Shown: positions 36,991 through 48,341 of the stretch, piece by piece
Numbering within the stretch: position 1 is the first letter of the stretch
Layout of the letters: each line of letters opens with the position of its first letter
Source: Prolixibacteraceae bacterium
GTDB taxonomy: Bacteria > Bacteroidota > Bacteroidia > Bacteroidales > Prolixibacteraceae
DNA: 64,000 bases
Assembly (NCBI GenBank): GCA_019459485.1
Contig: JAIBEZ010000085.1
Span: 1 to 64,000 of the forward strand
Direction of reading: 5' to 3'
Program-made: the position numbers and the translations under genes
The notes under the pieces: model-generated
Seen by the model: only the letters and a program-made list of their open reading frames with translations
The model's database searches: none
What the model was told of the DNA's origin: nothing

Positions 36991-37896
36991 ATGAACCGAA
37001 ATCATAAGTATCAACTTTGGCCAGCTGTCATCTTTCTTTTTCTGATCGCAAGTCTTCCTTTGGCAGCAATCGCGCAACAAAAACTTCCAACGAAATTAAA
37101 GAACAGCCTGAATGCATACTCTTTCAATGGTCCGCTGATGAAAGGCGAAATGAATCTGGACAATTTATTGGAGTATTGCGCTGCCAATCAGTTCGATGCG
37201 GTCGATATTACCGCCTATTATTTCCCGGGTTATCCTGAAGTTCCTTCGGATGAATATTTGTACCACATCAAACAAAAGGCATTTTTGCTCGGTCTTGAAA
37301 TCAGCGGAACCGGTGTGCGAAATGACTTTACCGATCCTGATCCGGCCAAACGAAAAGCGAGTATTGAGTTGGTTAAAAAATGGATCATCGCTTCCGAAAA
37401 ACTTGGAATTCCGGTCATTCGCGTATTCTCAGGAGTTGCAGACACCAAAGATATTCCGCGTGAAAAGGTTGTAGATTATTTGGTGAAAGACCTGAAAGAA
37501 TGTGCTGAATTTGGCAAAGCGCATGGGGTTATAGTGGGAATACAAAACCACCACGATTTTATCAAAACTGCCGACGAGACGATCGAAATCATCAAACGCG
37601 TCAACTCCGATTGGTTCGGATTAATTCTGGATATTGGCAGCTTTCGCACCGATCCGTACAGGGAAATAGAAAAGACAATTCCATACGCGGTTAGCTGGCA
37701 GTTGAAAGAAAACTTATACGTGGATGGAGTGGAGCAAAAAACTGACCTGAACAAACTGATGAAGATTATTCAGCAATCCGGTTATCGTGGATATATTCCA
37801 TTGGAAACGCTGGGTGCAGGCGACCCAAAAGTGAAAGTTCTAAAGTTTCTGGAAGAGATCAGGGAAGCCATGCAAAAGATTGGCGGATTAAACTAA
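36991..37896 (+). CDS. Sugar phosphate isomerase/epimerase-like TIM barrel (AP endonuclease family 2 fold), secreted
   Basis: Signal peptide; FDAVDITAYYFPGYPEVPSDEY, VIVGIQNHHDF, LILDIGSFRTDPYREIEKTIPYAVSWQLKE, GYIPLETLG. Confidence 0.85.
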   Translation: MNRNHKYQLWPAVIFLFLIASLPLAAIAQQKLPTKLKNSLNAYSFNGPLMKGEMNLDNLLEYCAANQFDAVDITAYYFPGYPEVPSDEYLYHIKQKAFLLGLEISGTGVRNDFTDPDPAKRKASIELVKKWIIASEKLGIPVIRVFSGVADTKDIPREKVVDYLVKDLKECAEFGKAHGVIVGIQNHHDFIKTADETIEIIKRVNSDWFGLILDIGSFRTDPYREIEKTIPYAVSWQLKENLYVDGVEQKTDLNKLMKIIQQSGYRGYIPLETLGAGDPKVKVLKFLEEIREAMQKIGGLN

Positions 37897-37954
37897 TTGA
37901 CTGGAAATTTGTCCTATCATTTAAAATCTCAATTTTTACTAAAATCTGAAGAAT

Positions 37955-38614
37955 ATGAAAACAAGAAAAATGATTGGACCAATTTTTTGTCTGCTTGTTC
38001 TGACTGTGATTATTCCGAAACGGGCAACAGCGCAGGCTTTAAAGGAAAATCCTGTACTCGATGCAAAAGTGAAAAAATTTCTTTCTGACAATTCCGGGCA
38101 ATGGCAGGATATGAATGTCCCGACAAAAGACGCGCAGTTACTTTACGACCTCGTTATTAAGGGAAAATACACAAGTGCTCTTGAGATTGGAACTTCAACC
38201 GGTCTTTCATGAATTTATATTGCGTGGGCGCTCAGCAAAACCGGAGGAAAACTGATTACAATTGACATTGATGAAGACAGGCACAAGATTGCACTCCGGA
38301 ATTTTAAGGAAGCCGGTCTTTCAGAATACATTGACGCCCGGCTTGCCGATGCCCATTCGCTTGTTAAGGAACTCAAAGGGCCGTTTGATTTTGTATTCAG
38401 CGATGCAGATAAAAACTGGTATAAAAATTATTTTATCGACGTCGACCCCAAACTAAAAGTCGGCGGTTGTTTCACCACTCACAATATTTCTGAAACAAGG
38501 CGCATGGGAGAGGGCAATTACCTGGAATACATCAGAAGCCTGAAAAACTATGAGACCTCTTTAAATTCTGAAGGTAACGGTTTACTTATAAGCTATAAAA
38601 GGGCAGAAAAATAA
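37955..38614 (+). pseudogene. Signal-peptide-bearing class I SAM-dependent O-methyltransferase interrupted by one in-frame TGA
   Basis: ALEIGTSTGLS-TGA-IYIAWALSKTGGKLITIDIDEDRHKIALRNFKEAGL...FDFVFSDADKNWYKNYF; frame is otherwise open from ATG 37955 to TAA 38612-38614; TGA at 38210-38212. Confidence 0.85.
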
Positions 38615-38625
38615 CAGGCTTCGTC

Positions 38626-39981
38626 ATGGCTGAAGATAATCTCCAACGTAAACTGGGGCTCTTTCCTGCTACGAATATAGTTGTTGCCAATATGATTGGC
38701 GCCGGGATTTTTACCACCTCCGGTCTTTTAATGGCAGGGCTGAACAATCCGCTGTTAATGCTGGCATTGTGGGTCGTTGGAGGAGTTATCGCACTTTGCG
38801 GTGCACTTTGCTACGGAGAACTTGGCGCCGCAATGCCGGGTGCCGGAGGCGAGTATCTTTTCCTGTCGAAACTCTATCATCCGCTGTTTGGGTTTCTGAG
38901 CGGATGGGTTTCGTTCGTGGTCGGTTTTTCGGCTCCGATTGCAGCTTCGGCCATGGGTTTCAGCGAATATTTCTGCCGGGCAATACCTTCAATTCCCGAC
39001 TGGTTCGAGCGTGCAGGAATCATGAATCAGGATGTCACCCGAACATTTCTTTCAGTAAGCGTTATCCTGATATTTACCTTTATTCATTACCGCGGAATAA
39101 AAACAGGCGCACTCATTCAAAATATCCTCACACTGCTTAAAGTGGCGCTAATTGTTTTCCTTTTGCTGGCAGGATTTCTTTCAGGAAAAGGCGATATCAA
39201 CAATTTCAGCACAGGCGGTGGGGTCGATTCAGGATTTGGCGGTTGGAAAACCATCGGACTTTCGCTGATGTGGATCATGTTTGCATACAGTGGCTGGAAT
39301 GCATCTACTTATCTCGGCGCCGAAATAAAAAACCCGTCAAAAATACTGCCCCGGTCGCTCATAGCCGGAACCGGAATTGTAATGCTTTTGTATCTTGGCC
39401 TGAATGTATTGTACATATACAGCATAAATCCGGATGATATGAAAGGGGTCATTTCGATCGGTGGACTCGCAATGGGAAATCTGTTCGGAAACTCAGCCGA
39501 CACACTCTTTTCTTTGCTGATAGCTTTTGCACTTTTCTCATCGCTCAGTGCGTTTATAATTATTGGCCCAAGAGTCTATTATTCCATGGCAAAAGACGGA
39601 CTGTTTTTCAAATCGGTTGCCAGCATCCATCCAAAATTTCAGGTTCCTTCCAATTCAATTGTCCTGCAAGCTGTCATTGCAATCATCCTTACCCTATCCG
39701 GCACATTCGAACAAATCCTGACCTATATGGGATTCGCATTGGGTATATTTCCCATACTGACTGTAATTGGCGTTTTCAAATTAAGAAAAGAACAGCCAGC
39801 GGCAATTAGAATGGCAGGATTTCCTTTTACTCAGATAATTTATGTTGCAACCGGAGTCGGCATCCTTGTTCTGGCTTATCTTGAAAGGCCTGTTGAATCA
39901 TCAATAGCTTTACTGACAGTTATTACAGGAATTCCGGCTTATTATATATTTAAAAGAACAACAAAACGTTACAAAACTTAA
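38626..39981 (+). CDS. APC-family amino acid permease
   Basis: 451 aa; LGLFPATNIVVANMIGAGIFTTSG, FAYSGWNASTYLGAEIKNPSKILPRSL. Confidence 0.93.
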   Translation: MAEDNLQRKLGLFPATNIVVANMIGAGIFTTSGLLMAGLNNPLLMLALWVVGGVIALCGALCYGELGAAMPGAGGEYLFLSKLYHPLFGFLSGWVSFVVGFSAPIAASAMGFSEYFCRAIPSIPDWFERAGIMNQDVTRTFLSVSVILIFTFIHYRGIKTGALIQNILTLLKVALIVFLLLAGFLSGKGDINNFSTGGGVDSGFGGWKTIGLSLMWIMFAYSGWNASTYLGAEIKNPSKILPRSLIAGTGIVMLLYLGLNVLYIYSINPDDMKGVISIGGLAMGNLFGNSADTLFSLLIAFALFSSLSAFIIIGPRVYYSMAKDGLFFKSVASIHPKFQVPSNSIVLQAVIAIILTLSGTFEQILTYMGFALGIFPILTVIGVFKLRKEQPAAIRMAGFPFTQIIYVATGVGILVLAYLERPVESSIALLTVITGIPAYYIFKRTTKRYKT

Positions 39982-40018
39982 TATGATTGACCATTTATAC
40001 ACGTAATTTGGCATTTTT

Positions 40019-40110
40019 TGTCAGTCATTTTTTGTCATTTGGTAGTCATTCGGTAGTCATTTCCTGGCAACTTAATGACTACCAAATGACAATTGAATGA
40101 CTTTTATGAC
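40019..40110. repeat. Cluster of GTCATT/AATGAC repeats forming a 17-bp inverted repeat
   Basis: GTCATTTGGTAGTCATT (40034-40050) versus AATGACTACCAAATGAC (40074-40090), plus further GTCA/TGAC copies. Confidence 0.7.
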
Positions 40111-40288
40111 ATTGTGTAATATTACGGATATTCATCCAGAAGTGTTTTTCTTTGCACTCAGAATGATACCCCGGAAACTGTTAAAGAAACCTTAAAGTTT
40201 AGTTAAGCATTAAACCTTCTATCTTCAAGTCCATCCAAAGAGAAAATTAAGTTAAGTTTCAGAAAACAGATTTTAAAAATTAGAAATC

Positions 40289-40774
40289 ATGAAAACAAAA
40301 ATTTTAATGCTCGTAGTATTGTTGAGTATGTCGGTTGTATTGGTTGCCCAACCTGCCGATAGAAATTCAAAAAAATCATTTCGCGGTCAAAACCCTGAAA
40401 TGCGCATGAACGAAGGACAAAGAGGCGCTGGAAACGGATTGAACCTGACCGATGCCCAGAAAGAAGCGTTTAAACAAAGTATGCTGGCAACACAAAAACA
40501 GGTTCAGCCAATCCGCAACGAACTTGGTGAAGCCATGGCCCGTCAGAAAACACTGACAACTGCAGAAAAACCAGATTTGGGCGCAATCAACAAAAACATC
40601 GAAAAGATTGGCGCGTTAAAAATTGAAATTGCTAAAATTCAGGCAAAACACCGTTTGGAAATGCGTGCAGAGCTAACCGACGAACAACGACTGAAATTTG
40701 ATGAACGCAAGGGAAAAATGATGCAGGACAGAGGTTCGAAAGGAATGAAACATCGTATGAGAATGCAGGGATAA
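40289..40774 (+). CDS. Spy/CpxP-like periplasmic protein
   Basis: Signal peptide; LNLTDAQKEAFKQSM and ELTDEQRLKFDERKGKM (LTxxQ-type) motifs; basic and Met-rich. Confidence 0.75.
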   Translation: MKTKILMLVVLLSMSVVLVAQPADRNSKKSFRGQNPEMRMNEGQRGAGNGLNLTDAQKEAFKQSMLATQKQVQPIRNELGEAMARQKTLTTAEKPDLGAINKNIEKIGALKIEIAKIQAKHRLEMRAELTDEQRLKFDERKGKMMQDRGSKGMKHRMRMQG

Positions 40775-40790
40775 TAATTGAACCAAAATA

Positions 40791-40820
40791 AGGGAGGTCC
40801 CTTTACAGAACCTCCCTTTC
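40791..40820. terminator. Terminator between convergent Spy-like and PRODH genes
   Basis: AGGGAGGT...ACCTCCCT stem followed by TT. Confidence 0.7.
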
Positions 40821-40835
40821 AAATAACCCTTAAAA

Positions 40836-41747
40836 TTAACCCCTAAAAAAAAGTGCTTTTACAATGAGTGAAGCCATCTTCGGATTTTCCTTCAGGCGGC
40901 GGGTCGAATAACCAAACCAGTCTTTTCCGAAGGGGACATAAACACGCATTTTATGTCCTTGTTTCACAATACTGCTTCTGAGTTCGGGAGTGACACCGTA
41001 CAGCATCTGGAACTCATATTTTGTTTTGTCAATTTTCCTTTCCTTGATTATCTCAAGCGCTTTTTCAACCAGCTGTTTGTCGTGAGTGGCAATTCCAACA
41101 TACATATTGTGGTCGAGCATATAATTCAGGTCGTCAATGTAATGTTCCTGAACTTCTTCAAACGACTTAAAAGCAATTTGTTTTGGCTCAACATAAATTC
41201 CTTTGCAAAGCCTGAAATTGAGCGGATCTCCATTTACATGAATATTACTCATATCCAGTAAATCATTTTTGGTCCGACGCAGATAAGCCTGCAAAACCAA
41301 GCCAACATTGGCCGGATATTTTTGTTGAAGATTGCGGTATAGCTCAAGTTCAATATCAACGCATTGCGAATCTTCCATGTCGATGCGAATAAAGCTTTTC
41401 TTGTCAGCAGCGATTTTAACCACCTCTTCAATTTTGGCCAGGCAAACCTCTTTGTCAATCAACAATCCAAACATGGTAGGTTTTACCGAAAAATTACCCA
41501 CAATTCCTTCTGAAGTGAACCGATCGATGATTTCGATGTATTTCCTTTTATTCTCTTCCGCCTGTTCTATGGTTTTGATGAATTCTCCAAGTAAATCAAC
41601 GGTAACTTCAATTCCTTGTTGATTCAACTGTCGACAAGCCTTTATCCCGTCTTCAATTGTTTCCCCGGCAATATAGCGTTTGGAAAAAATCCAGATCAGC
41701 TTTTGGGGCATATATGGCAGCGCGTTAGCAAGTAATTGATTTAACAT
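40836..41747 (-). CDS. Proline dehydrogenase
   Basis: FSVKPTMFGL, FIRIDMEDSQCVDIELELYRNLQQKYPANVGLVLQAYLRRT, RLCKGIYVEPKQIAF, IATHDKQLVEKAL: PRODH TIM-barrel motifs. Confidence 0.92.
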   Translation of the reverse strand: MLNQLLANALPYMPQKLIWIFSKRYIAGETIEDGIKACRQLNQQGIEVTVDLLGEFIKTIEQAEENKRKYIEIIDRFTSEGIVGNFSVKPTMFGLLIDKEVCLAKIEEVVKIAADKKSFIRIDMEDSQCVDIELELYRNLQQKYPANVGLVLQAYLRRTKNDLLDMSNIHVNGDPLNFRLCKGIYVEPKQIAFKSFEEVQEHYIDDLNYMLDHNMYVGIATHDKQLVEKALEIIKERKIDKTKYEFQMLYGVTPELRSSIVKQGHKMRVYVPFGKDWFGYSTRRLKENPKMASLIVKALFFRG

Positions 41748-41968
41748 GATGTATTGGTTTCAATTCAAATTTTATGAAGTAAAATAATTCACATTTAAGC
41801 TTGAATTCAATGATGTTTATCAAGGTGAACTTATGATTTTACGCAGCTTTTTATTTGTTATTTCTCCTGATAAAGTAATCGGACGTGGTGGGGAAAAATA
41901 ATCCAGATAAAAGGTGTTTACTGACAATTAATTTTTATTTTTGGGCAAAATTTATTGATTCTACGTAT

Positions 41969-42574
41969 ATGAAGAATACATCATTGGTACTTATTAGTAT
42001 TTTGTTTATTGCAGTTGCAGGTATCTATATACTGCATTTTAGTGGAAATAAATTGAATAATTCAGGGAAAGATGGAACTAATGATGGCGATGCTTCTTCC
42101 GAATTAAAGATTGCATACATCAAAGTTGACTCATTGGTTGTTAACTACGATTTTGCACAGGAAATGCATGATGGTTTCACCAAACAACAGGAAGCTTTTT
42201 CGAAAGAATACAGTGATAAACGCAGTCGTTTTGAATCTCAAGCTGCCTCTTTTCAGGAAAAAGTTCAGCGTGGTGGTTTCCTTACACAGGAAAGAGCAAT
42301 GCAGGAACGTGACCGGTTAATGGGCGAAGAACAGCAAATAACCAAACTCGATCAGGAATTGTCAACCAAACTTTCTCAGATACAAGCTGATAACAACAAA
42401 CAATTACTGGATAGCTTAATGAACTACTTGAAGATCTACAACAAGGATAAAAAATACAGCTATATTTTTAATGCCGGCGAGGTGCTGATTGGCGACGATT
42501 CGCACAATATCACCAAAGAAGTTTTGGTAAATATGAATGCCAGATATTCTAAAGCAAAAGGAAAAACAAAGTAG
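41969..42574 (+). CDS. OmpH/Skp-family periplasmic chaperone-like protein
   Basis: Signal anchor, then KIAYIKVDSLVVNYDFAQEM and coiled coil; C-terminal YSYIFNAGEVLIGDDSHNITKEVLVNMNARY. Confidence 0.85.
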   Translation: MKNTSLVLISILFIAVAGIYILHFSGNKLNNSGKDGTNDGDASSELKIAYIKVDSLVVNYDFAQEMHDGFTKQQEAFSKEYSDKRSRFESQAASFQEKVQRGGFLTQERAMQERDRLMGEEQQITKLDQELSTKLSQIQADNNKQLLDSLMNYLKIYNKDKKYSYIFNAGEVLIGDDSHNITKEVLVNMNARYSKAKGKTK

Positions 42575-42594
42575 CAGATTGAAAAAATATTAAG

Positions 42595-42625
42595 AAAAAA
42601 TCCGAATGACCTTCGGATTTTTTTG
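42595..42625 (+). terminator. Rho-independent terminator after ompH-like gene
   Basis: AAAAAATCCGAA-TGACC-TTCGGATTTTTT. Confidence 0.85.
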
Positions 42626-42658
42626 TTTTGTATGGATTAATACTGAAAAATTAAACCA

Positions 42659-43858
42659 ATGTTTGCTGACCGGTACATTCAAAATAACATCGTTTATCCG
42701 TCCTTCATCAAAGAAGAAGCCTCTCCTTCCCTCTCGATGGTTTTAATGATTCCGTGTCTGAACGAACCTGAAATAATCAGAACCCTTGAATCGGTTTGGG
42801 CTTGCGAGCCTGTTGATTCGCTTTGTGAAGTGCTGGTCGTAATCAACGATTCGGAAAGCAGTCCGGAGCAGGTAAAAGCAATCAACCGCGAAACATTTAA
42901 TCAATTATTGGACTGGAAGCAGACAAACGACCGCAACAATCTGGTTCTGCATCCGTTTTACGTTCCTTCAGTACAGGCGAAATTTGCAGGTGCCGGCATG
43001 GCACGAAAAATTGGTATGGACGAGGCGACCCGACGTTTTAACGCGACCAGCAAACCCGAAGGCGTGATCGTTTCCCTTGATTCCGATTGTCTGGTTTCGT
43101 CCAATTATCTAAAACGGATTGAAACAGTTTTTTTGGAGAACAAATCGTGTTTTGCAGCTACCATTAATTTCAGACACCGTTTTGAAGAGATGGACGACCC
43201 CAGGCAGGAAGCTGGAATTAGAATGTATGAGGATTACCTCCACTACTACAAACAAGCACTGGATTTCGCCGGATTTCCGAATTCAATTTATACCATCGGA
43301 TCGGCTTTTGCAGTCAGGGCTGGCGCATACGTGAAACAAGGCGGCATGAACCGGCGGCAGGCTGGCGAAGACTTTTACTTTTTGCACAAGCTTACCAAAT
43401 TGGGTCAACTGACTGAAATTACAGATGCATTTGTTTATCCCTCCGGACGTGTTTCCGATAGGGTTCCATTCGGAACCGGAGCAGCGATGACCAAATGGAT
43501 GAACTTTACAGAGGATTTGGCACTCACCTATCGTTTTGATGCTTTCCTTGACCTGAAGAAATTGTTTGATTGTGTTGAGTTTCTTTTTAAGTGCAGCTCA
43601 AAGCATTATGCTGAGATTCTAACTTCCTTGCCAACAACAGTTCAGGAATATTTAAACGACATTTCGTTTGAGGAAAAACTGGCAGAAATTAACCGTAACA
43701 GTGCTACTCCTGAATCCTTCAGGAAAAGGTTTTTTCAGGTTTTTGATGCCTTCCAAGTGCTGAAATTCCTGAACATGGTTCATGAAAGACACTATCAACA
43801 GCAAAATTTACCGGAAGCAATCAGGCAACTTCATAAAAAAATAAGGAACATCGAATAA
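42659..43858 (+). CDS. Family 2-like glycosyltransferase
   Basis: SMVLMIPCLNEPEIIRTLESVW, VIVSLDSDCLVSSNYLKRIE, GEDFYFLHKL. Confidence 0.82.
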   Translation: MFADRYIQNNIVYPSFIKEEASPSLSMVLMIPCLNEPEIIRTLESVWACEPVDSLCEVLVVINDSESSPEQVKAINRETFNQLLDWKQTNDRNNLVLHPFYVPSVQAKFAGAGMARKIGMDEATRRFNATSKPEGVIVSLDSDCLVSSNYLKRIETVFLENKSCFAATINFRHRFEEMDDPRQEAGIRMYEDYLHYYKQALDFAGFPNSIYTIGSAFAVRAGAYVKQGGMNRRQAGEDFYFLHKLTKLGQLTEITDAFVYPSGRVSDRVPFGTGAAMTKWMNFTEDLALTYRFDAFLDLKKLFDCVEFLFKCSSKHYAEILTSLPTTVQEYLNDISFEEKLAEINRNSATPESFRKRFFQVFDAFQVLKFLNMVHERHYQQQNLPEAIRQLHKKIRNIE

Positions 43859-43916
43859 GAAATAAGAAACAGCAAAATACTTGTTTCTCATTTCTTATTT
43901 CTTGTTCCTTATTCGA
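43852..43916. repeat. Imperfect inverted repeat between convergent GT2 and araA
   Basis: ATCGAATAAGAAATAAGAAACA ... TGTTTCTCATTTCTTATTTCTTGTTCCTTATTCGAT. Confidence 0.65.
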
Positions 43917-43944
43917 TATTTGGCTTCCGATATATGATCGTCGC

Positions 43945-45456
43945 TTATCTCATTCCGTTTGATAACAGGTAATAAAGATCATTCCATTTCAATTCTTTCT
44001 TGAAATCAGAAATATTTGTGTCTTTGTTGATCTGAACCAATTCTATTCCAGCCATATCACAGAAGTCTTCAATATATTCAGCGGTAACTGCCTGACTAAA
44101 TGCGTTGTGATGAGCGCCTCCTGCATAAATCCATGCGGCAGCTCCAACTTTCAGATTTGGCATCGGAGTCCACAATGCGCTGGCAACCGGCAATTTCTCG
44201 AGTTTGGCTTCCGGCGCAACACATTCAACATCGTGCACAACCATACGGAAACGGGTTCCCATGTCAATAAGACTGGTGCAAGTTGCAGGGCCGGTCATTG
44301 TATTAAATACCAAACGGGCAGGAGCTTCCTTGCCACCAATTCCCAATGGATGAACTTCAATCTTAGCTTTTCCATCGGCAATACTCGGACAAATTTCGAG
44401 CATGTGAGATCCCAATGCTTTGTATCCTGTTGTTGGATCGAGGTGATAAGTATAATCTTCCATGAACGAGCAACCGCCTTTTAAGCCGGCACCCATTACT
44501 TTTACTGCGCGGACGAGCGCTGCATGTTTCCAGTCACCTTCGGCACCAAAACCGTAACCGGCAGCCATTAAACGCTGAGAAGCCAATCCTGGAAGTTGCT
44601 TTAATCCGTGCAGATCTTCGAATGTGGTGGTGAAAGCTTTAAATCCGCCAGCTACCAAAAACGATTTAATACCTGCTTCTATACGAGCCTGATAACGAAC
44701 GCTGTCGTGATATTTGCCACCCACTTTGGCCTCTTTGTCAAATTCGTAGGTTTCGTTGTACTCCTGAACCAGTTTATCGATTTCAGTTTCGCTCACGCCA
44801 TCTACAATTTTTACAATATCGCCTACTGGCCATGTATTAACCGAAAGACCAAGTTTTATCTGAGCTTCCACCTTGTCGCCTTCGGTAACTGCAACTTCGC
44901 GCATGTTGTCGCCAAAACGGGCAAGCTTAGCACCTTGCATATCGTACCAGGCAGCAGCAGCGCGACTCCAAACGCCAATACGTTCCTGAACATCGTCTTC
45001 TTTCCAATATCCAACCACCACTTTACGGGCCTTTCGAAGACGGGTTAAAATGAAACCATGTTCGCGGTCACCATGTGCCGACTGGTTCAGGTTCATAAAA
45101 TCCATGTCGATTTCTGCCCACGGAAGGTCGCGGTTGTATTGGGTATGAAGTTGAAGCATAGGCTTGTTTAATAATTTCAGTCCGTTAATCCACATTTTTG
45201 ATGGTGAAAAGGTATGGCACCAGGTAACTACCCCGATACACTGTTTGGACGAATTGGCCTCAATGCAAACATTGGTAATTTCGTCCGGACTTTTCATGAC
45301 CGATTTAAATACGATACTTACCGGTATTTTAGCCGAGCTATTAAAAAAAGCTCCAATTTCCTTTGAATTTTTTTCTACCTGTTTCAGAACTTCAGGTCCA
45401 TAAAGATTTTGGCTACCTGTTATAAACCAAACTTCTAATTCTTTTAAGTTTATCAT
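43945..45456 (-). CDS. araA: L-arabinose isomerase
   Basis: [78 protein letters not shown]. Confidence 0.98.
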   Translation of the reverse strand: MINLKELEVWFITGSQNLYGPEVLKQVEKNSKEIGAFFNSSAKIPVSIVFKSVMKSPDEITNVCIEANSSKQCIGVVTWCHTFSPSKMWINGLKLLNKPMLQLHTQYNRDLPWAEIDMDFMNLNQSAHGDREHGFILTRLRKARKVVVGYWKEDDVQERIGVWSRAAAAWYDMQGAKLARFGDNMREVAVTEGDKVEAQIKLGLSVNTWPVGDIVKIVDGVSETEIDKLVQEYNETYEFDKEAKVGGKYHDSVRYQARIEAGIKSFLVAGGFKAFTTTFEDLHGLKQLPGLASQRLMAAGYGFGAEGDWKHAALVRAVKVMGAGLKGGCSFMEDYTYHLDPTTGYKALGSHMLEICPSIADGKAKIEVHPLGIGGKEAPARLVFNTMTGPATCTSLIDMGTRFRMVVHDVECVAPEAKLEKLPVASALWTPMPNLKVGAAAWIYAGGAHHNAFSQAVTAEYIEDFCDMAGIELVQINKDTNISDFKKELKWNDLYYLLSNGMR

Positions 45457-45637
45457 GATTAAATTTTTAAGATGTTTCTAAATTGATGTGGTAAAAATAG
45501 GGAATAAATAATAAACGTAATTATAACACTTATGAAAATATTTCATGTTCGGGTTGTTGTTGAACATGTTTTTTTAATGAACCTAATCTGTCTTCAGTAT
45601 TTTTAGTTTCCTTTTTTGAGGCTGAACACAAAAAGTT

Positions 45638-45718
45638 GGCAGTGGTCAGTCGCAGTTGGCAGTAACCCTTACTGAATACTGAGACTGAATTCTGCGACTG
45701 AACACAGCGACTGAACAC
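45638..45718. repeat. Degenerate CAGTcGCAGT / ACTGAACAC repeat tract
   Basis: CAGTCGCAG (45647-45655) inverted to CTGCGACTG (45692-45700), with repeated gACTGAaca units. Confidence 0.65.
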
Positions 45719-45720
45719 TA

Positions 45721-47160
<1,440 letters not shown>

Positions 47161-47167
47161 TTGTAAT

Positions 47168-47437
47168 TTATCGAATTGAAAAGTTGGTCAAAGTTCTGGT
47201 TGGGGTAATGTCTGATACCGAAAATGTTTTAATAATGGCTCTGGTTGGTCCGGTTTTCATCCAGTCAATAAAGACACTGAGATTATTTGGCTCTCCGGTT
47301 GCTTCAATCTCAACTTTTCCATCAGGTGTGTTTTTAACCCAGCCAGACAGATTTAGTTCTGTTGCTTTGAGCAAGGCAAAATACCGGAATCCAACTCCCT
47401 GAACCCTGCCATCAATGATAATATAAATAGATTTCAC
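47168..47437 (-). CDS. acyP: Acylphosphatase
   Basis: IIDGRVQGVGFRYFALLKATELNLSGWVKNTPDGKVEIEATG. Confidence 0.95.
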   Translation of the reverse strand: MKSIYIIIDGRVQGVGFRYFALLKATELNLSGWVKNTPDGKVEIEATGEPNNLSVFIDWMKTGPTRAIIKTFSVSDITPTRTLTNFSIR

Positions 47438-47820
47438 TTCGTTATTTCGAAGTTGGATGCTTCATTTTTATTGAAGGCGGCTACTGTTTCGGGCTGAATC
47501 AATGCCCAAATGGAATAAATGCCGATTGCAGTTCCAAAAGGGAAACTGAATATTTCTATTACCGAAAGAATTAGGGTCAGAATACGTGCCCATTCTTTTC
47601 TTTTGTAAAGTCCCAACCCGGCGATAATTCCCGGAACTGAAATGACAATAAATACAATTGCAATAATATCAGCAATTAGCGAAAGAATTGTTGCTCCATT
47701 TGGCTCGTCAACAAATCCACCTACTAATTTTAGGACTGTAAAAATCAGGAAAGCAATAAGTAAATTAAAAATACTTAGGCCAATTTGAAGAGCTGCGACT
47801 ACATTAATGTGTTTTTCCAT
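47434..47820 (-). CDS. Small multi-pass membrane protein
   Basis: 128 aa, about 4 hydrophobic segments; 4-bp overlap with acyP suggests co-transcription. Confidence 0.65.
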   Translation of the reverse strand: MEKHINVVAALQIGLSIFNLLIAFLIFTVLKLVGGFVDEPNGATILSLIADIIAIVFIVISVPGIIAGLGLYKRKEWARILTLILSVIEIFSFPFGTAIGIYSIWALIQPETVAAFNKNEASNFEITK

Positions 47821-48025
47821 AATTAGATTTGTTTTTTTTAGGAGATCTAAAAATACATATTATCTGGCAGTCTATCAATTTAATTTTTCGTCTTCCATTC
47901 GGTGTTAATATTGCTTAATACCTGAAACAAATCAGATTGTAATTGTTCCTACTATCATAAAGCGACTAATTTTGGGGATTAAATTTTAACTTTGCACTGC
48001 AAAAATAAAGGGAAGGGTAATCGTT

Positions 48026-48277
48026 ATGGATGTTTTAAAATTAATAATACTGGTGATAGTGCTGATGGCTTTTGTTGTTGCCGCACTGGCAACAAAGATA
48101 TTGTTAAAAAAAGGAGGAGAATTTCCGAATACCCATATTGGAGGGAACAAATATTTGAAATCTAAGGGGATCAGTTGTGCTCAAACTGAGGATAAAATTG
48201 AACAGGCCAAAGCCAGGAAGGAATTGCGGTTTAAAAAAATATTTTTAGATGAATCTGACACAATTGGTAGTTGTTAA
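48026..48277 (+). CDS. Small membrane protein with conserved-looking Cys (LLKKGGEFPNTHIGGNKYLKSKGISC)
   Basis: 83 aa, single N-terminal TM; promoter-like TAACTTTG at 47987-47994 upstream. Confidence 0.65.
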   Translation: MDVLKLIILVIVLMAFVVAALATKILLKKGGEFPNTHIGGNKYLKSKGISCAQTEDKIEQAKARKELRFKKIFLDESDTIGSC

Positions 48278-48341
48278 CTTCGTATAATGTCATCAAATCT
48301 ATTTCATTTTTAAAAATCTATTCGGTTGTTGAATTAGCAGG

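Noticed and set aside
38210-38212. TGA as selenocysteine codon in the methyltransferase
   Set aside because: O-methyltransferases have no known Sec site at this position and I saw no convincing bacterial SECIS hairpin just downstream; nonsense mutation or error is simpler.
48026-48277. Calling this ORF nqrM outright
   Set aside because: It lacks the Cys cluster I expect of NqrM and is separated from nqr by two genes on different strands.
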